From assembly GCA_963737285.1 (NCBI GenBank), contig CAVTRT010000002.1, positions 1,178,001-1,242,000 on the forward strand: 64,000 nucleotides of DNA. Direction: 5' to 3'. The first letter of the stretch is position 1. Each line of letters starts with the position of its first letter. The stretch comes from Trebonia sp963737285. GTDB lineage: Bacteria > Actinomycetota > Actinomycetes > Streptosporangiales > Streptosporangiaceae. Position numbers and translations under genes: made by a program. The notes below the pieces were generated by a model. It searched no databases and was not told the origin of the DNA. It was given only the letters and a program-made list of their open reading frames with translations. Of the stretch, positions 26,056-35,339 are shown piece after piece.

Positions 26056-27026
26056 TGTCGGTCGATGTTACCAAGCAGCCCGGCCCGCGTACGCGGGCCG
26101 GGCTGTCCGCACGGGCGCCACGCGGCCAGCTGCGGCCTCCGCGCTGGCTGCGGCGGCTGCAGCCCCTGCTGTGGCTCGGCCCGGCGATCGCGCTCATCGC
26201 CGTCGTGGTGATCTGGCCGATCGTGGCCATGATCCAGACCTCCTTCCAGAACATCACGCCACTCGGCATCAACATCGGCCCGGCCGGCTGGAGCAACTTC
26301 AGCCAGGTTCTCCAGAACCTGAACCTGCCCGGCATCCTCGTGCGCACCGTGGTCTGGGTGGCCGCCGTGGTGGCCATCACGATGCTGGCGTCGCTCGGCC
26401 TCGCCCAGCTGTTCAACCAGCGGTTCCCGGGGCGGCGCTACGCGCGGTGGGCCGTCATCGCCCCGTGGGCGGCCTCGGTGATGATGACCGCGCTGATCTT
26501 CCGCTGGATGCTGCAGCCAGACAGCGGCGTCATCTACCTGTTCCTGCACCAGATCGGCGTCATCGCGCAGTTCAACGTCAACACGCCGGACTGGCTGGGC
26601 AACCCGGACGCGGCAATGGCCGCCATGATCGCGGTCGCGGTGTTCGTCTCGCTGCCGTTTACGACCTACGTCCTGCTGGCGGGGCTGCAGGCGATTCCCG
26701 GTGAGCTGTATGAGGCGGGGCGCGTCGACGGTGCCTCACCGTGGTACGCCTACCGGCACATCACGCTCCCGCTGCTGCGCCCCGCACTCGCGGTAGCGAC
26801 GGTCATCAACTTGATGAACGTCTTCAACTCGTTCCCGATCATCTGGGAGATGACCCGCGGCGGGCCGGGCTACGAGACCGCCACGAGCACCGTGTTCATG
26901 TACGACCTCAAAGGCACCTTCGTCGGCCAGGCGGCCGCGATGTCGATCATCAACTTCGCCCTTGTCGTGATCATCATCGTGGTGTTCCTGCGGGTCAACG
27001 GGTGGAACAAGCAGGAGGCACGCTGA
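26055..27026 (+). CDS. Sugar ABC transporter permease (MalF-like)
   Basis: A 323-residue inner-membrane protein with six hydrophobic segments and the EAA coupling loop YEAGRVDGASPWYAYRHITL, which docks on the ATPase. The first 40 residues are basic and cytoplasmic. Its ATG shares one base with the binding-protein stop (TGATG), indicating coupled translation. It pairs with the downstream MalG-like permease. No ATP-binding subunit is encoded in the operon, so a shared MsiK-type ATPase elsewhere in the genome is likely. Confidence 0.9.
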   Translation: MSVDVTKQPGPRTRAGLSARAPRGQLRPPRWLRRLQPLLWLGPAIALIAVVVIWPIVAMIQTSFQNITPLGINIGPAGWSNFSQVLQNLNLPGILVRTVVWVAAVVAITMLASLGLAQLFNQRFPGRRYARWAVIAPWAASVMMTALIFRWMLQPDSGVIYLFLHQIGVIAQFNVNTPDWLGNPDAAMAAMIAVAVFVSLPFTTYVLLAGLQAIPGELYEAGRVDGASPWYAYRHITLPLLRPALAVATVINLMNVFNSFPIIWEMTRGGPGYETATSTVFMYDLKGTFVGQAAAMSIINFALVVIIIVVFLRVNGWNKQEAR

Positions 27027-27027
27027 G

Positions 27028-27912
27028 ATGGCCGCGACAACCGTGTCGGCCGCCGCGACGGATGCCAGCAGCCGGAGCCCGCGCAGGCTCCCCTCGCTGA
27101 AGACCGCCATCATCGCGCTCGCCGCCTACGTGGTGGCCGTCATCTTCCTGCTCCCGTACCTGGAGATGCTGATCACGTCGCTGCGGCCGACCAAGGAGCT
27201 GTACGACCAGGACTACCTGCCGCGCCACTTCGCGTGGTCCAACCTCACGAACATGTGGGGCTCGGCCTACGGCATCTTGGACAGCGTGCGGGTGAGCGTG
27301 GAGATCGCGGCCGGCGCGACGGTGCTGGTGCTGGCGGTGGCGCTGCCTGCCGCGTACTATTCCTCGCGCCACCAGTTCCGCGGGCGAGGCGCGTTCCTGC
27401 TGCTCGTGCTGGCCACCCAGATGCTGCAGCCGACCGCGCTGATCGTCGGCATCTACAAGGAGTTCCTGAGCTTCGGGCTGCTGAGCATCAACCCGGTCTG
27501 GTCGCTGATCTTGGTCAACGCCGGGTTCAACCTCGCCTTCGCCATCTGGATCCTCAACGCCTACATCGGGTCGATCCCGGTGGAGCTCGAGGAGGCGGCC
27601 ATGGTCGACGGGCACGGCCGCCTCGGCGCGCTGTTCCACGTGACCGTGCCGCTGGCGATGCCCGGCATCGTCACGGCGCTGATCTTCACGTTCATCGCGG
27701 CGTGGAACGAGTTCATCTCGGCGCTCACGCTCACCACCAGCAGCAACGATTACCCCCTCACGGTGCGGCTGGACTCGTTCATCGGGCAGTACACGGTCGA
27801 CTGGCAGCACCTTTTCGGTGCCTCGCTGGTGGCCACGATCCCGGTGTTCATCTTGTTCGCACTCATTGAGGGCCGGGTCGTCGGCGGCCTGACAGCCGGA
27901 TCGATCAAGTAG
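27028..27912 (+). CDS. Sugar ABC transporter permease (MalG-like)
   Basis: A 294-residue inner-membrane permease. Six hydrophobic segments; EAA loop EEAAMVDGHGRLGALFHVTV; ends in EGRVVGGLTAGSIK, the usual MalG C-terminus. The ATG starts one base after the preceding permease stop. It is the last gene of the operon and is followed by a bidirectional terminator. Confidence 0.92.
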   Translation: MAATTVSAAATDASSRSPRRLPSLKTAIIALAAYVVAVIFLLPYLEMLITSLRPTKELYDQDYLPRHFAWSNLTNMWGSAYGILDSVRVSVEIAAGATVLVLAVALPAAYYSSRHQFRGRGAFLLLVLATQMLQPTALIVGIYKEFLSFGLLSINPVWSLILVNAGFNLAFAIWILNAYIGSIPVELEEAAMVDGHGRLGALFHVTVPLAMPGIVTALIFTFIAAWNEFISALTLTTSSNDYPLTVRLDSFIGQYTVDWQHLFGASLVATIPVFILFALIEGRVVGGLTAGSIK

Positions 27913-27914
27913 TG

Positions 27915-27957
27915 GCGAGCGCGGGGGCGGCCATTGCCCGGCCGTCCCCCCGCTCGC
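27915..27957. terminator. Bidirectional hairpin between the ABC operon and nadD
   Basis: An 18-bp stem with one mismatch and one wobble (arms 27915-27932 and 27940-27957, beginning GCGAGCG and ending CGCTCGC) lies between the convergent permease and nadD genes. The loop is seven bases. No U-tract. Confidence 0.75.
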
Positions 27958-27975
27958 CCCGATCACCCCGGCTCT

Positions 27976-28586
27976 TTACCCGGCTCCTCGCTGGTAGAGG
28001 CCGCGCTTGGCGATGTACTGGACGACGCCATCCGGGACGAGGTACCAGACGGCTCCCCCGCGGCCACCCGGTGGCGACACTCGGTTGAGGAGATCGCCAG
28101 CGCCGGGATCTCAACCAGTGAGACCTTGCCCTCAGGCAGGCCAGCGCCCGTGAGCCGGTGCCCGGGCCTAGTGCAGCCGATGAAGTGCGCGAGGGAGAAC
28201 AGCGACTCCACGTCGTGCCAGGTCATCATCTTGGCCAGTGCGTCGGCGCCGGTGATGAAGTACAGGTCGGTGTCCGGCCCGTGGGCCTCGTGCAGATCGC
28301 GGAGGGTATCGATGGTATAGGTCGGCCCGGGCCGGTCGATGTCGACCCGGCTGACGCTGAACCGGGGGTTGGATGCCGTCGCGATCACCGTCATGAGGTA
28401 CCGGTCCTCGGCCGGGGACACCCCGTTCCCCTCCTTCTGCCATGGCTGGCCGGTTGGCACGAAGATCACCTCGTCGAGGCCGAAGATGTGCGCTACCTCA
28501 CTCCCGGCGACTAGGTGCCCGTGATGGACGGGGTCGAATGTCCCGCCCATCACCCCGATCCGGCGACGCCCGTTCTGGCTGGTCAA
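27976..28586 (-). CDS. nadD: Nicotinate-nucleotide adenylyltransferase NadD (apparent single-base frameshift)
   Basis: Makes nicotinic acid adenine dinucleotide in NAD synthesis. Visible: RIGVMGGTFDPVHHGHL (nucleotidyltransferase HxGH), FVPTGQPWQK, DTLRDLHEAHGPDTDLYFI in part, TGADALAKMMTWHD and ISSTECRHRVAAGEP. Just after GEP the frame breaks near 28049: inserting one base (CCG-GTC) restores VWYLVPDGVVQYIAKRGLYQ and a TAA at 27976, about 203 residues, the usual length. Read literally, the protein ends in an unrelated tail at 27963. NadD is essential in most bacteria, so a sequence error is the simplest explanation. It is separated from rsfS by the ABC operon. Confidence 0.85.
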
Positions 28587-28718
28587 GAGCCGTCTCCTTC
28601 ACTGCCCTATCACTACTGCCCGCTTCCACCCGGCTACTGACCGAGATGAAAGACGAGATATACCGCGAATTTCCCTCCGGTGCTGTGCACCGGTCCAGCG
28701 CGGTACTACCATGCGAGT

Positions 28719-29755
28719 ATGACTGTGCCTGATCGCGCACGCGTCCGCCTCGCGGGGATTAGCTCCCGGGCCTACGAGCATCCGGCGGATCGCTCCGCGC
28801 TCGTGGCCCTGCGTAAGCTGAGCGGCTTCGACGTGCTTTTGAGCAAGCTTTTCGGCCTCATCAACGAGCGTGCTCTGCGGCTCACTTACCTGGCCGGCGC
28901 CGTGAAGGTGTCCGAGCGCCAGTTCCCGCACATCTACGCGCTGGTGAGAGACGGATCTTACATCCTCGACCTGCCCGAGGTGCCCGAGTGCTATGTCATC
29001 CAGAACCCGATCGTGAACGCGATGGCGATCGGCCGGGACCGGCCGTTTGTGGTGATCACCACAGGCCTGGTCAACCTGCACGATGAGGAGGAGCTGCGCT
29101 TCGTCATCGGGCATGAGCTTGGCCACGTCCTGTCCGGGCATGCGGTCTACCGCACGATGCTGCTGATCCTCATCGCTCTCGCGGGACGCATCGCGTGGAT
29201 GCCGATCGGGTTCATCGGCCTGCGCGCGATCATCTGGGGCCTGGAGGAGTGGTTCCGCAAGTCCGAGCTGTCCTGCGACCGCGCCGGGGTGCTGGCCTGC
29301 CAGGACGTCGACGCGGCCCGCCGCTGCCTGATGAAGCTGGCAGGTGGCCCTACCTGTCGGAGCTTAACCCGGACGCGTTCCGCGACCAGGCGCACGAGTA
29401 CGACGCGGTGCCGGACCTGCGCGACAGCATTCTCAAGGTGCTGCAGCTGCAGGGCACCACGCACCCGCACGCCGTGGTGCGGTTCGCCGAGCTCGACCGA
29501 TGGGTCACCGAGGGCGAATACGAGACCATCCTGGGCGGGGACTACCCTCGCCGGGACGACGACGGGAACGCGTCCTTCGGCGACGAGATGCGCAACGCCG
29601 CCAAGTCCTACCAGGAATCCTGGAACCGCTCGGAGGACCCGCTGGCCGGCATTTTGCGCGGCGTCGCGGAGACCGGCGTGCGGACAGTGGGCGGCCTGTT
29701 CGACCGCCTCGGCGGCAACCGCGGCGGCTCCGGCAGCGACAGCAGCGACAACTAG
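28719..29755 (+). CDS. M48-family zinc metallopeptidase (apparent single-base frameshift)
   Basis: HtpX/Ste24-like membrane-associated peptidase, about 345 residues if restored. The zinc motif HELGH (residues about 132-136) follows LHDEEELRFVIG, the third ligand region is KSELSCDRAGVLACQD, and hydrophobic segments (LLILIALAGRIAW, IGFIGLRAIIW) flank the site. After MKLAGG the frame breaks near 29347; shifting by one base restores PYLSELNPDAFRDQA and continues to 29755, ending in a glycine/serine/aspartate-rich tail. A long nonsense frame otherwise continues to 30299. It is divergent from nadD by about 130 bases; the ATG has only a weak ribosome site. Confidence 0.83.
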
Positions 29756-29768
29756 CCACGCACTACCT

Positions 29769-29818
29769 CGCCCGCGCCCGGCTGCTCACGGTGAGCAACC
29801 CGGGTGCGGGCGCTTTTT
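29769..29818 (+). terminator. Strong intrinsic terminator after the M48 gene
   Basis: A 13-bp stem with one wobble (29769-29781 with 29800-29812) encloses a second small palindrome (GCTCAC/GTGAGC) and is followed by CTTTTT. The 17-base segment GGGTGCGGGCGCTTTTT is immediately duplicated (29802-29818 and 29819-29835), giving two T-tracts. Confidence 0.8.
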
Positions 29819-29946
29819 GGGTGCGGGCGCTTTTTGGGTGCGCCACCAGACCGGGCTACATTATGGCGGGTCAGGATTTAGTGCCGCCACAATGCCGGAT
29901 CGCGGCGCCTGCTCAGCCAATGATCCGGGCACTACGGGAGGTTGGA

Positions 29947-32175
29947 GTGGCATCGCGCACCTTCGAGGAAGAACTCGACCACCGCTTCCTGACCGCCGTC
30001 CGCGACCTGCCAGGCCCGAGGATGCCAGAGGCGGTGATCGCGGCCCGCGCGCCGCTATCCGCCGAGCAGTGCCTCACGCTCTTCAACGCCCAGGCGGGCA
30101 GCCGCCACCTGGACCTAGCGGCCCGCTACCTGCGCGCCGAGGGGCACGGCTTCTACACGATCGGCTCCGCCGGACACGAGTCCAACGCCGCGGTTGCCGC
30201 CGCGCTGCGCCCCACGGACCCGGCCCTGCTGCACTACCGTTCCGGCGGGTTCTACCTGGCCCGCGCGGCGCAGGTGCCCGGTTCGCGGCCGCTGCGTGAC
30301 GTGCTGCTCGGACTGGTCGGCGCGGCCGACGAGCCGATCGCCGGCGGGCGGCACAAGGTCTTCGGCCACCACGACCTCGCGGTCATACCGCAGACGTCCA
30401 CGATCGCCTCTCACCTGCCCCGCGCCGTCGGGGTGGCGTTCTCGATCGGCCGCGCCGCCAAGCTCGGCGTCGCCAGTGCCTGGCCGGGCGACGCGATCGC
30501 CGTCGCGAGCTTCGGGGACGCCTCGGCGAGCCACTCGACCGCGACCGGCGCGATCAACGCCGCCTGCCGCACGGCGTATGCGGGCCTGCCCGTCCCGCTG
30601 CTGCTGGTCTGCGAGGACAACGGCCTGGGCATCAGCGTCCGCACTCCGGACGGCTGGATCGGCGCTGCACACCGCGGACGGCCGGCGCTGCGCTACTTCA
30701 GCGCGGACGGCTCGGACCCGCAGGCCTGCTACGACGCCGCCGCAGCGGCTGCCGACCACGTCCGGACCACCCGGTCCCCGGCGTTCTTGCACTTGAAGGT
30801 TGTGCGGTTCCTGGGGCACGCGGGCAGCGACGCGGAGGTCAGCTACCGGACCGAGACCGAGATCGATGCGGACTACGCCCGCGATCCGCTGCTCGGCACC
30901 GCCCGGCTGATAGTGGCCGCCGCAGTGCTCACGCCGGAGCAGGTCATCGACCGCTACGAGGAGATCAGGACTCAGGTCAGGAAGACCGCCGACGAGGCGG
31001 CGGCCTGCCGGCCCCTGTCCAGCCGCGCGGAGGTCATCGCCCCGCTCGCGCCGCGCGCCCCCGATGAAGTCGCCAGGCACGCCGCCACGGCCGCGGCGGC
31101 GCACGACCGCGAGGCGGCGTTCGGCGCCAAGCTGCCAGAGGACGCCGGCCCACTGACCTTGGCGCTCGCGATCAACCGGGCGCTGGCGGACGCGCTTGCT
31201 CGCTACCCGGAGATGCTCGCCTTCGGCGAGGACGTCGGCCGCAAAGGCGGCGTCTACGGCCTGACCCGGGGCCTGTCTCGGCAGTTCGGGGCAGGGCGGG
31301 TCTTCGACACGCTCCTGGACGAGCAGTCGATCCTTGGCCTCGGCCTTGGCGCTGGCCTGTCTGGGCTGCTACCAGTGCCGGAGATCCAGTACCTCGCCTA
31401 CCTGCACAATGCCGAGGACCAGATCCGCGGGGAGGCAGCCAGCCTGCAGTTCTTCTCCGTCGGGCAGTACCGCAACCCCATGGTGGTGCGGATCGCGGGC
31501 CTGGCCTATCAGAAGGGGTTCGGCGGCCACTTCCACAACGACAACGCCGTCGGCGTCCTTCGCGACATCCCGGGCCTGGTCATCGCGGTGCCCTCGCGAG
31601 CGCAGGACGCGGCGCCCATGCTGCGGACCTGCCTGGCCGCCGCCAAGGCTGATGGCACCGTGTCGGTGTTCCTCGAGCCTATCGCGCTGTACCACACCCG
31701 CGACCTGCATGAGCCCGGTGACGGCGGTTGGCTGTCGCCCTACGCGGGACCCGAGCGCTGGGCGGACGAGCACGTGCCGATCGGGCAGGGCCGCGCCTAC
31801 CCGGGCGATGGCTACGAGAACCTTACGCTGGTCACCTTCGGCAACGGGGTCCCCATGTCGCTGCGCGTGGCCCGCAGGCTCGCCGCCGACGGCATCCGGG
31901 CGCGGGTCTTTGACCTGCGCTGGCTCGCGCCGCTGCCGGCCGGGCAACTGCTCGCTGAGGCCAGCCGCACCGGCCGCGTCCTGGTAGTCGACGAGACCCG
32001 CCGCTCCGGCGGCGTCTCCGAGGCCATCATAACGGCGCTGATCGACGCCGGCTACCAGGGCCGAATCGCGCGGGTGGCCGCCGCCGACACCTTCATCCCG
32101 CTCGGCGACGCCGCCAACCTGGTCCTTGTCAGCGAACCGGAGATCGAGGCCGCCGCGCGGCGCCTGGTGTCGTGA
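29947..32175 (+). CDS. Fused alpha-beta E1 subunit of a 2-oxoacid dehydrogenase
   Basis: A 742-residue thiamine-diphosphate enzyme with the alpha-type domain (about 1-370) and beta-type domain (about 395-742) in one chain, as in branched-chain 2-oxoacid or 2-oxoisovalerate E1 fusions. Alpha: GSAGHESNAAVAAAL, HYRSGGFYLARAA, IASHLPRAVGVA, and the ThDP site FGDASASHS...EDNGLGIS, with GDA where GDG is usual. Beta: FGEDVGRKGGVYGLT, FDTLLDEQSILGLGLGAGL, YLHNAEDQIRGEAASL, and DETRRSGGVSEAI. GTG start with GGGAGG five bases upstream. No E2 lipoyl transferase or E3 gene is adjacent, so the partner complex is elsewhere. It converges on proB. Confidence 0.86.
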   Translation: MASRTFEEELDHRFLTAVRDLPGPRMPEAVIAARAPLSAEQCLTLFNAQAGSRHLDLAARYLRAEGHGFYTIGSAGHESNAAVAAALRPTDPALLHYRSGGFYLARAAQVPGSRPLRDVLLGLVGAADEPIAGGRHKVFGHHDLAVIPQTSTIASHLPRAVGVAFSIGRAAKLGVASAWPGDAIAVASFGDASASHSTATGAINAACRTAYAGLPVPLLLVCEDNGLGISVRTPDGWIGAAHRGRPALRYFSADGSDPQACYDAAAAAADHVRTTRSPAFLHLKVVRFLGHAGSDAEVSYRTETEIDADYARDPLLGTARLIVAAAVLTPEQVIDRYEEIRTQVRKTADEAAACRPLSSRAEVIAPLAPRAPDEVARHAATAAAAHDREAAFGAKLPEDAGPLTLALAINRALADALARYPEMLAFGEDVGRKGGVYGLTRGLSRQFGAGRVFDTLLDEQSILGLGLGAGLSGLLPVPEIQYLAYLHNAEDQIRGEAASLQFFSVGQYRNPMVVRIAGLAYQKGFGGHFHNDNAVGVLRDIPGLVIAVPSRAQDAAPMLRTCLAAAKADGTVSVFLEPIALYHTRDLHEPGDGGWLSPYAGPERWADEHVPIGQGRAYPGDGYENLTLVTFGNGVPMSLRVARRLAADGIRARVFDLRWLAPLPAGQLLAEASRTGRVLVVDETRRSGGVSEAIITALIDAGYQGRIARVAAADTFIPLGDAANLVLVSEPEIEAAARRLVS

Positions 32176-32275
32176 GCCGGACCCGGCGTGACCATTGACT
32201 GGAAACCAGGAAGCTGCAGGCAGTGAGCCTCATCCCAGCAGCGCACTCACGGCTGTCCGCAGACATGTCTTGGCG

Positions 32276-33397
32276 TCAGCACAGGAGCACGAGGTCGTCA
32301 CGGTGGACGACCTCGCGCTCGTACTCCGCGCCGAGCCTGCTGGCCAGCCACCGAGTGGAGCGGCCCATCAGGCCGGGGATCTCGGACGCGTCGTAGTTGA
32401 CCAGGCCGCGGGCGACGACCGTGCCATCCTCGCTGGACAGGTTCACCGGGTCGCCCGCCTCGAACGCCCCGGCGACACCGGTGATGCCGGCCGGGAGCAG
32501 CGACGCCCGCCGTTGCACGACGGCGGCAACGGCACCGCTGTCCAGTGTCAGGGTGCCTCGGGCGACGGCGGCGTGCGCCAGCCACAGCAGGCGCGTCGCG
32601 GGACGCTGCCCGGTCGGCGCGAAGTAGGTCCCGGTCTCCTCCCCGGCAAGGGCGCGGGCAGCGTTCCGGGCCGAAGTCAGTACGGTCGGGATGCCAGCCT
32701 GCGTCGCGATCAGCGCGGAGTCGACCTTAGTGGCCATGCCACCGGTCCCGAGGCCGCTGGCACCGGTCTTCCCGGCGGTGATGCCGGCCAGGTCCGCCGG
32801 GCCGCCCACGGTCGTGATCCTTCTCGCGCCGCCCTTGCGGGGATCGCCGTCGTACAGACCGTCCACGTCAGACAGCAAGATCAGCGCGTTGGCCCTGCTG
32901 ACGTGCGCGACGAGGGCGGCGAGCCGGTCGTTGTCGCCAAACCGGATCTCGTCGGTGGCCACCGTGTCGTTCTCGTTGATGACTGGTACCATGCCCAGTT
33001 CGAGCAGGCGGTCCAGGCAGCGCTGCGCGTTGCGGTAGTGACCACGGCGCATGACGTCGTCGGCGGTGAGCAGGACCTGCCCGGTGCCGAGGCCGTGCGC
33101 GGCGAAGGCCGCCGTGTACCGAGCGATCAGCAGCCCCTGCCCGACGCTGGCCGCCGCCTGCTGGGTCGCCAGGTCCCGGGGCCGCCTGGTCAGCCTCAGC
33201 GGCGCCATCCCTGCCGCGATCGCGCCCGAGGACACCAGCAGCATGTGCCCGCCGTCGCTGGCCCGCTTCGCCAGGGCGCCGACCAGTTCCGTGACTCGGG
33301 CGTCGTCGATCGCACCGCTCCTGGTCGTCAGCGAGGACGAGCCGATCTTGACGACAACCCGACGGGCCGTCGCGATGTCCTGTCGTACGTCGCCCAC
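32276..33397 (-). CDS. proB: Glutamate 5-kinase
   Basis: First enzyme of proline synthesis, phosphorylating glutamate. The 373-residue protein has the amino-acid kinase domain (VVVKIGSSSLT, LLVSSGAIAAGM, INENDTVATDEIRFGDNDRL split around residues 150-170, LLSDVDGLYDGDP, GTGGMATKVDSA) and a C-terminal PUA domain from about residue 280. Follows obgE by 45 bases as in most actinobacteria. The usual next gene, proA, is not downstream; a rightward E1 gene occupies that position. Confidence 0.95.
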   Translation of the reverse strand: MGDVRQDIATARRVVVKIGSSSLTTRSGAIDDARVTELVGALAKRASDGGHMLLVSSGAIAAGMAPLRLTRRPRDLATQQAAASVGQGLLIARYTAAFAAHGLGTGQVLLTADDVMRRGHYRNAQRCLDRLLELGMVPVINENDTVATDEIRFGDNDRLAALVAHVSRANALILLSDVDGLYDGDPRKGGARRITTVGGPADLAGITAGKTGASGLGTGGMATKVDSALIATQAGIPTVLTSARNAARALAGEETGTYFAPTGQRPATRLLWLAHAAVARGTLTLDSGAVAAVVQRRASLLPAGITGVAGAFEAGDPVNLSSEDGTVVARGLVNYDASEIPGLMGRSTRWLASRLGAEYEREVVHRDDLVLLC

Positions 33398-33442
33398 AAC
33401 CAGCCTTTTCTTGCTGCGCGTTCTTGCCCGTGGGAGAAGTGC

Positions 33443-34849
33443 CTACCAGCCCGCTAGCCTACCGTCCGTGCCGCGCGGGCCGGGGACGTGACCGAGGTTC
33501 GTCTCCAGCGTCGGGTCCCAGTCGAAGACGACCGCGTCGTCGTCGTCGCCGATGAGGATCTCGTCGCCAGGCAGGGCGCCCGCGTCCGCCAGGGCCTGCT
33601 CGACTCCGAGGCGGGCCAGCCGGTCCCCCAGGTACCCGACCGCCTCCTCATTGGTGAAGTCGGTCTGCCGCACCCAGCGCCTAGGCTTCTCGCCCCGGAC
33701 GAAGTAGCCGCCCTCAGGGGTCTTTACCACCTCGAACTCCGGCCCGCTCACCGAAGCCGGGCGGATGACTACCCTGGTCGGCTCCGATTCCGGCCGCGCC
33801 ACCCGGGCCGCAACGACGATCTCGGCCATCGCGAAGCCGAGCTCGCGCAGGCCCTCGGTCGTCGCGGCTGACACTTCGTAGACCTTGAGGCCACGCCGCT
33901 CGAGCTCCGGCCGTACCAGCTCGGCCAGCTCCCTCGCCTCCGGAACGTCCACCTTGTTCAGAACGACCAGCTTCGGCCGCTGTGACAAAGGCACCCCCGC
34001 CAGTGGGGCAGCGGGGCCCGTGCCCGTGGCCGTCAGTTCCTCGTACGCCTTGAGCTCGGCCTCGATCGCGTCGAGGTCGGAGATCGGGTCGCGGCCCGGC
34101 AAGGGCGTCGCGCAGTCCAGCATGTGCACAATCGCCGAGCAGCGCTCGACGTGGCGCAGGAAGTCGTGGCCCAGGCCCTTGCCCTCGCTCGCCCCGGGGA
34201 TCAGCCCTGGCACGTCGGCGACGACGAACTGGACGTCGCCGGCCTCCACGACGCCAAGGTTGGGGATAAGCGTAGTGAACGGGTAATCCGCGATCTTCGG
34301 CCGAGCCGCGGACATGGCGGCGATCAGCGACGACTTTCCCGCGTTCGGGAAGCCGACGAGGCCGATGTCGGCTACCGTCTTCAGCTCCAGGGTGAGCTCG
34401 TACTCCTGTCCCGGCTCCCCCTTGAGCGCGAACCCCGGCGCCTTGCGCCGCGGCGAGGCGAGGGCCGCGTTGCCGAGGCCACCCTTGCCTCCAGCGGCAG
34501 CGACGAACCTCGTGCCGGTACCCATCAGGTCAGCGAGGATGGTGCCGCGCTTGTCCAGTACGACGGTGCCATTCGGAACCTTGACGACCAAGTCGCCGCC
34601 CTCAGCGCCATTCCTGTTGGCACCCGACCCCTGCTTGCCGTTTCCCGCCTTGCGGACCGGGCGGCGGTGGAAGTCGAGCAGGGTCGAACTGGAGGCGTCA
34701 ACCTCAAGGATCACGTCCCCACCGCGCCCGCCATTGCCACCGTCGGGACCGCCGAGCGGCTTGAACTTCTCGCGGTGAACCGAGGCGCAGCCGTCTCCAC
34801 CGTCGCCCGCGCGAACCCGTAGCGCGGCCTGGTCAGCGAACTCCGCCAT
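33443..34849 (-). CDS. obgE: Obg GTPase
   Basis: Ribosome-associated GTPase of 468 residues. Glycine-rich Obg fold at the N-terminus (AGDGGDGCASVHREKF, GGPDGGNGGRGGD), G domain with G1 GFPNAGKS (166-173), switch and DVPGLIPGASEGKGLG, NKVD at G4, and a C-terminal OCT domain (FVRGEKPRRWVRQTDF) ending in an acidic tail (GDDDDAVVFDWDP). ATG start. It follows rpmA, with two hairpins in the 222-base gap. Confidence 0.97.
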   Translation of the reverse strand: MAEFADQAALRVRAGDGGDGCASVHREKFKPLGGPDGGNGGRGGDVILEVDASSSTLLDFHRRPVRKAGNGKQGSGANRNGAEGGDLVVKVPNGTVVLDKRGTILADLMGTGTRFVAAAGGKGGLGNAALASPRRKAPGFALKGEPGQEYELTLELKTVADIGLVGFPNAGKSSLIAAMSAARPKIADYPFTTLIPNLGVVEAGDVQFVVADVPGLIPGASEGKGLGHDFLRHVERCSAIVHMLDCATPLPGRDPISDLDAIEAELKAYEELTATGTGPAAPLAGVPLSQRPKLVVLNKVDVPEARELAELVRPELERRGLKVYEVSAATTEGLRELGFAMAEIVVAARVARPESEPTRVVIRPASVSGPEFEVVKTPEGGYFVRGEKPRRWVRQTDFTNEEAVGYLGDRLARLGVEQALADAGALPGDEILIGDDDDAVVFDWDPTLETNLGHVPGPRGTDGRLAGW

Positions 34850-34878
34850 GATTCATTCTCCTCACACAAACATGACTA

Positions 34879-34952
34879 AAGGCGGGCCGGGGAACTCCCG
34901 CCCGCCTTCAGCGCACGCTCTGCTTCTCGCGCGGCTACAAACCAAGCCGCGC
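34879..34952 (-). terminator. Two hairpins between rpmA and obgE
   Basis: AAGGCGGGC/GCCCGCCTT (34879-34887 with 34900-34908) and GCGCGGCT/AGCCGCGC (34929-34936 with 34945-34952) are perfect stems in the rpmA-obgE gap. They may attenuate transcription from the ribosomal-protein genes into obgE. No long U-tract is seen. The rest of the gap to 35071 holds no gene. Confidence 0.55.
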
Positions 34953-35071
34953 TCTATTGCCGACCCCGGCCCCACGGCGCGCCCTCTGCGCGACCTCTTC
35001 CCTCGCTTCGCTTCCCCATACCTCGGTCGCTCCGCTCAGTCCATCGGTCGCTGGCGCCCCTGCGGCCAATT

Positions 35072-35332
35072 TTACTCGGCTGAGCCAGGAACGATGCTCA
35101 CCGCGCGGCGGCCTCGGTACTTGACGAACTTGACCGCACCGCCGACCAGCGCGAACAGCGTGTCGTCGCTGCCACGACCAACATTCTCGCCCGGGTGAAA
35201 GTGGGTGCCCCGCTGGCGGACGATGATCTCGCCGGCGTTGACCGCCTGGCCACCGAACCGCTTTACGCCCAGTCGCTGCGCGTTGGAGTCACGGCCGTTA
35301 CGGCTGGACGACGCGCCCTTCTTATGTGCCAT
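35072..35332 (-). CDS. rpmA: Ribosomal protein bL27
   Basis: An 86-residue 50S protein near the peptidyl-transferase centre. MAHKKGASSSRNGRDSN start, KRFGGQAVNAGEIIVRQRG, and the HPGENVGRG core are all canonical. It lies seven bases after rplU in a two-gene ribosomal unit. Confidence 0.98.
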   Translation of the reverse strand: MAHKKGASSSRNGRDSNAQRLGVKRFGGQAVNAGEIIVRQRGTHFHPGENVGRGSDDTLFALVGGAVKFVKYRGRRAVSIVPGSAE

Positions 35333-35339
35333 CTCTTCG

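Noticed and set aside
29500..30299. Long plus-strand frames joining the M48 gene to the E1 gene or extending past its end
   Set aside because: They arise from the single-base shift in the M48 gene and from reading through the terminator; ribosome sites and family length support separate genes.
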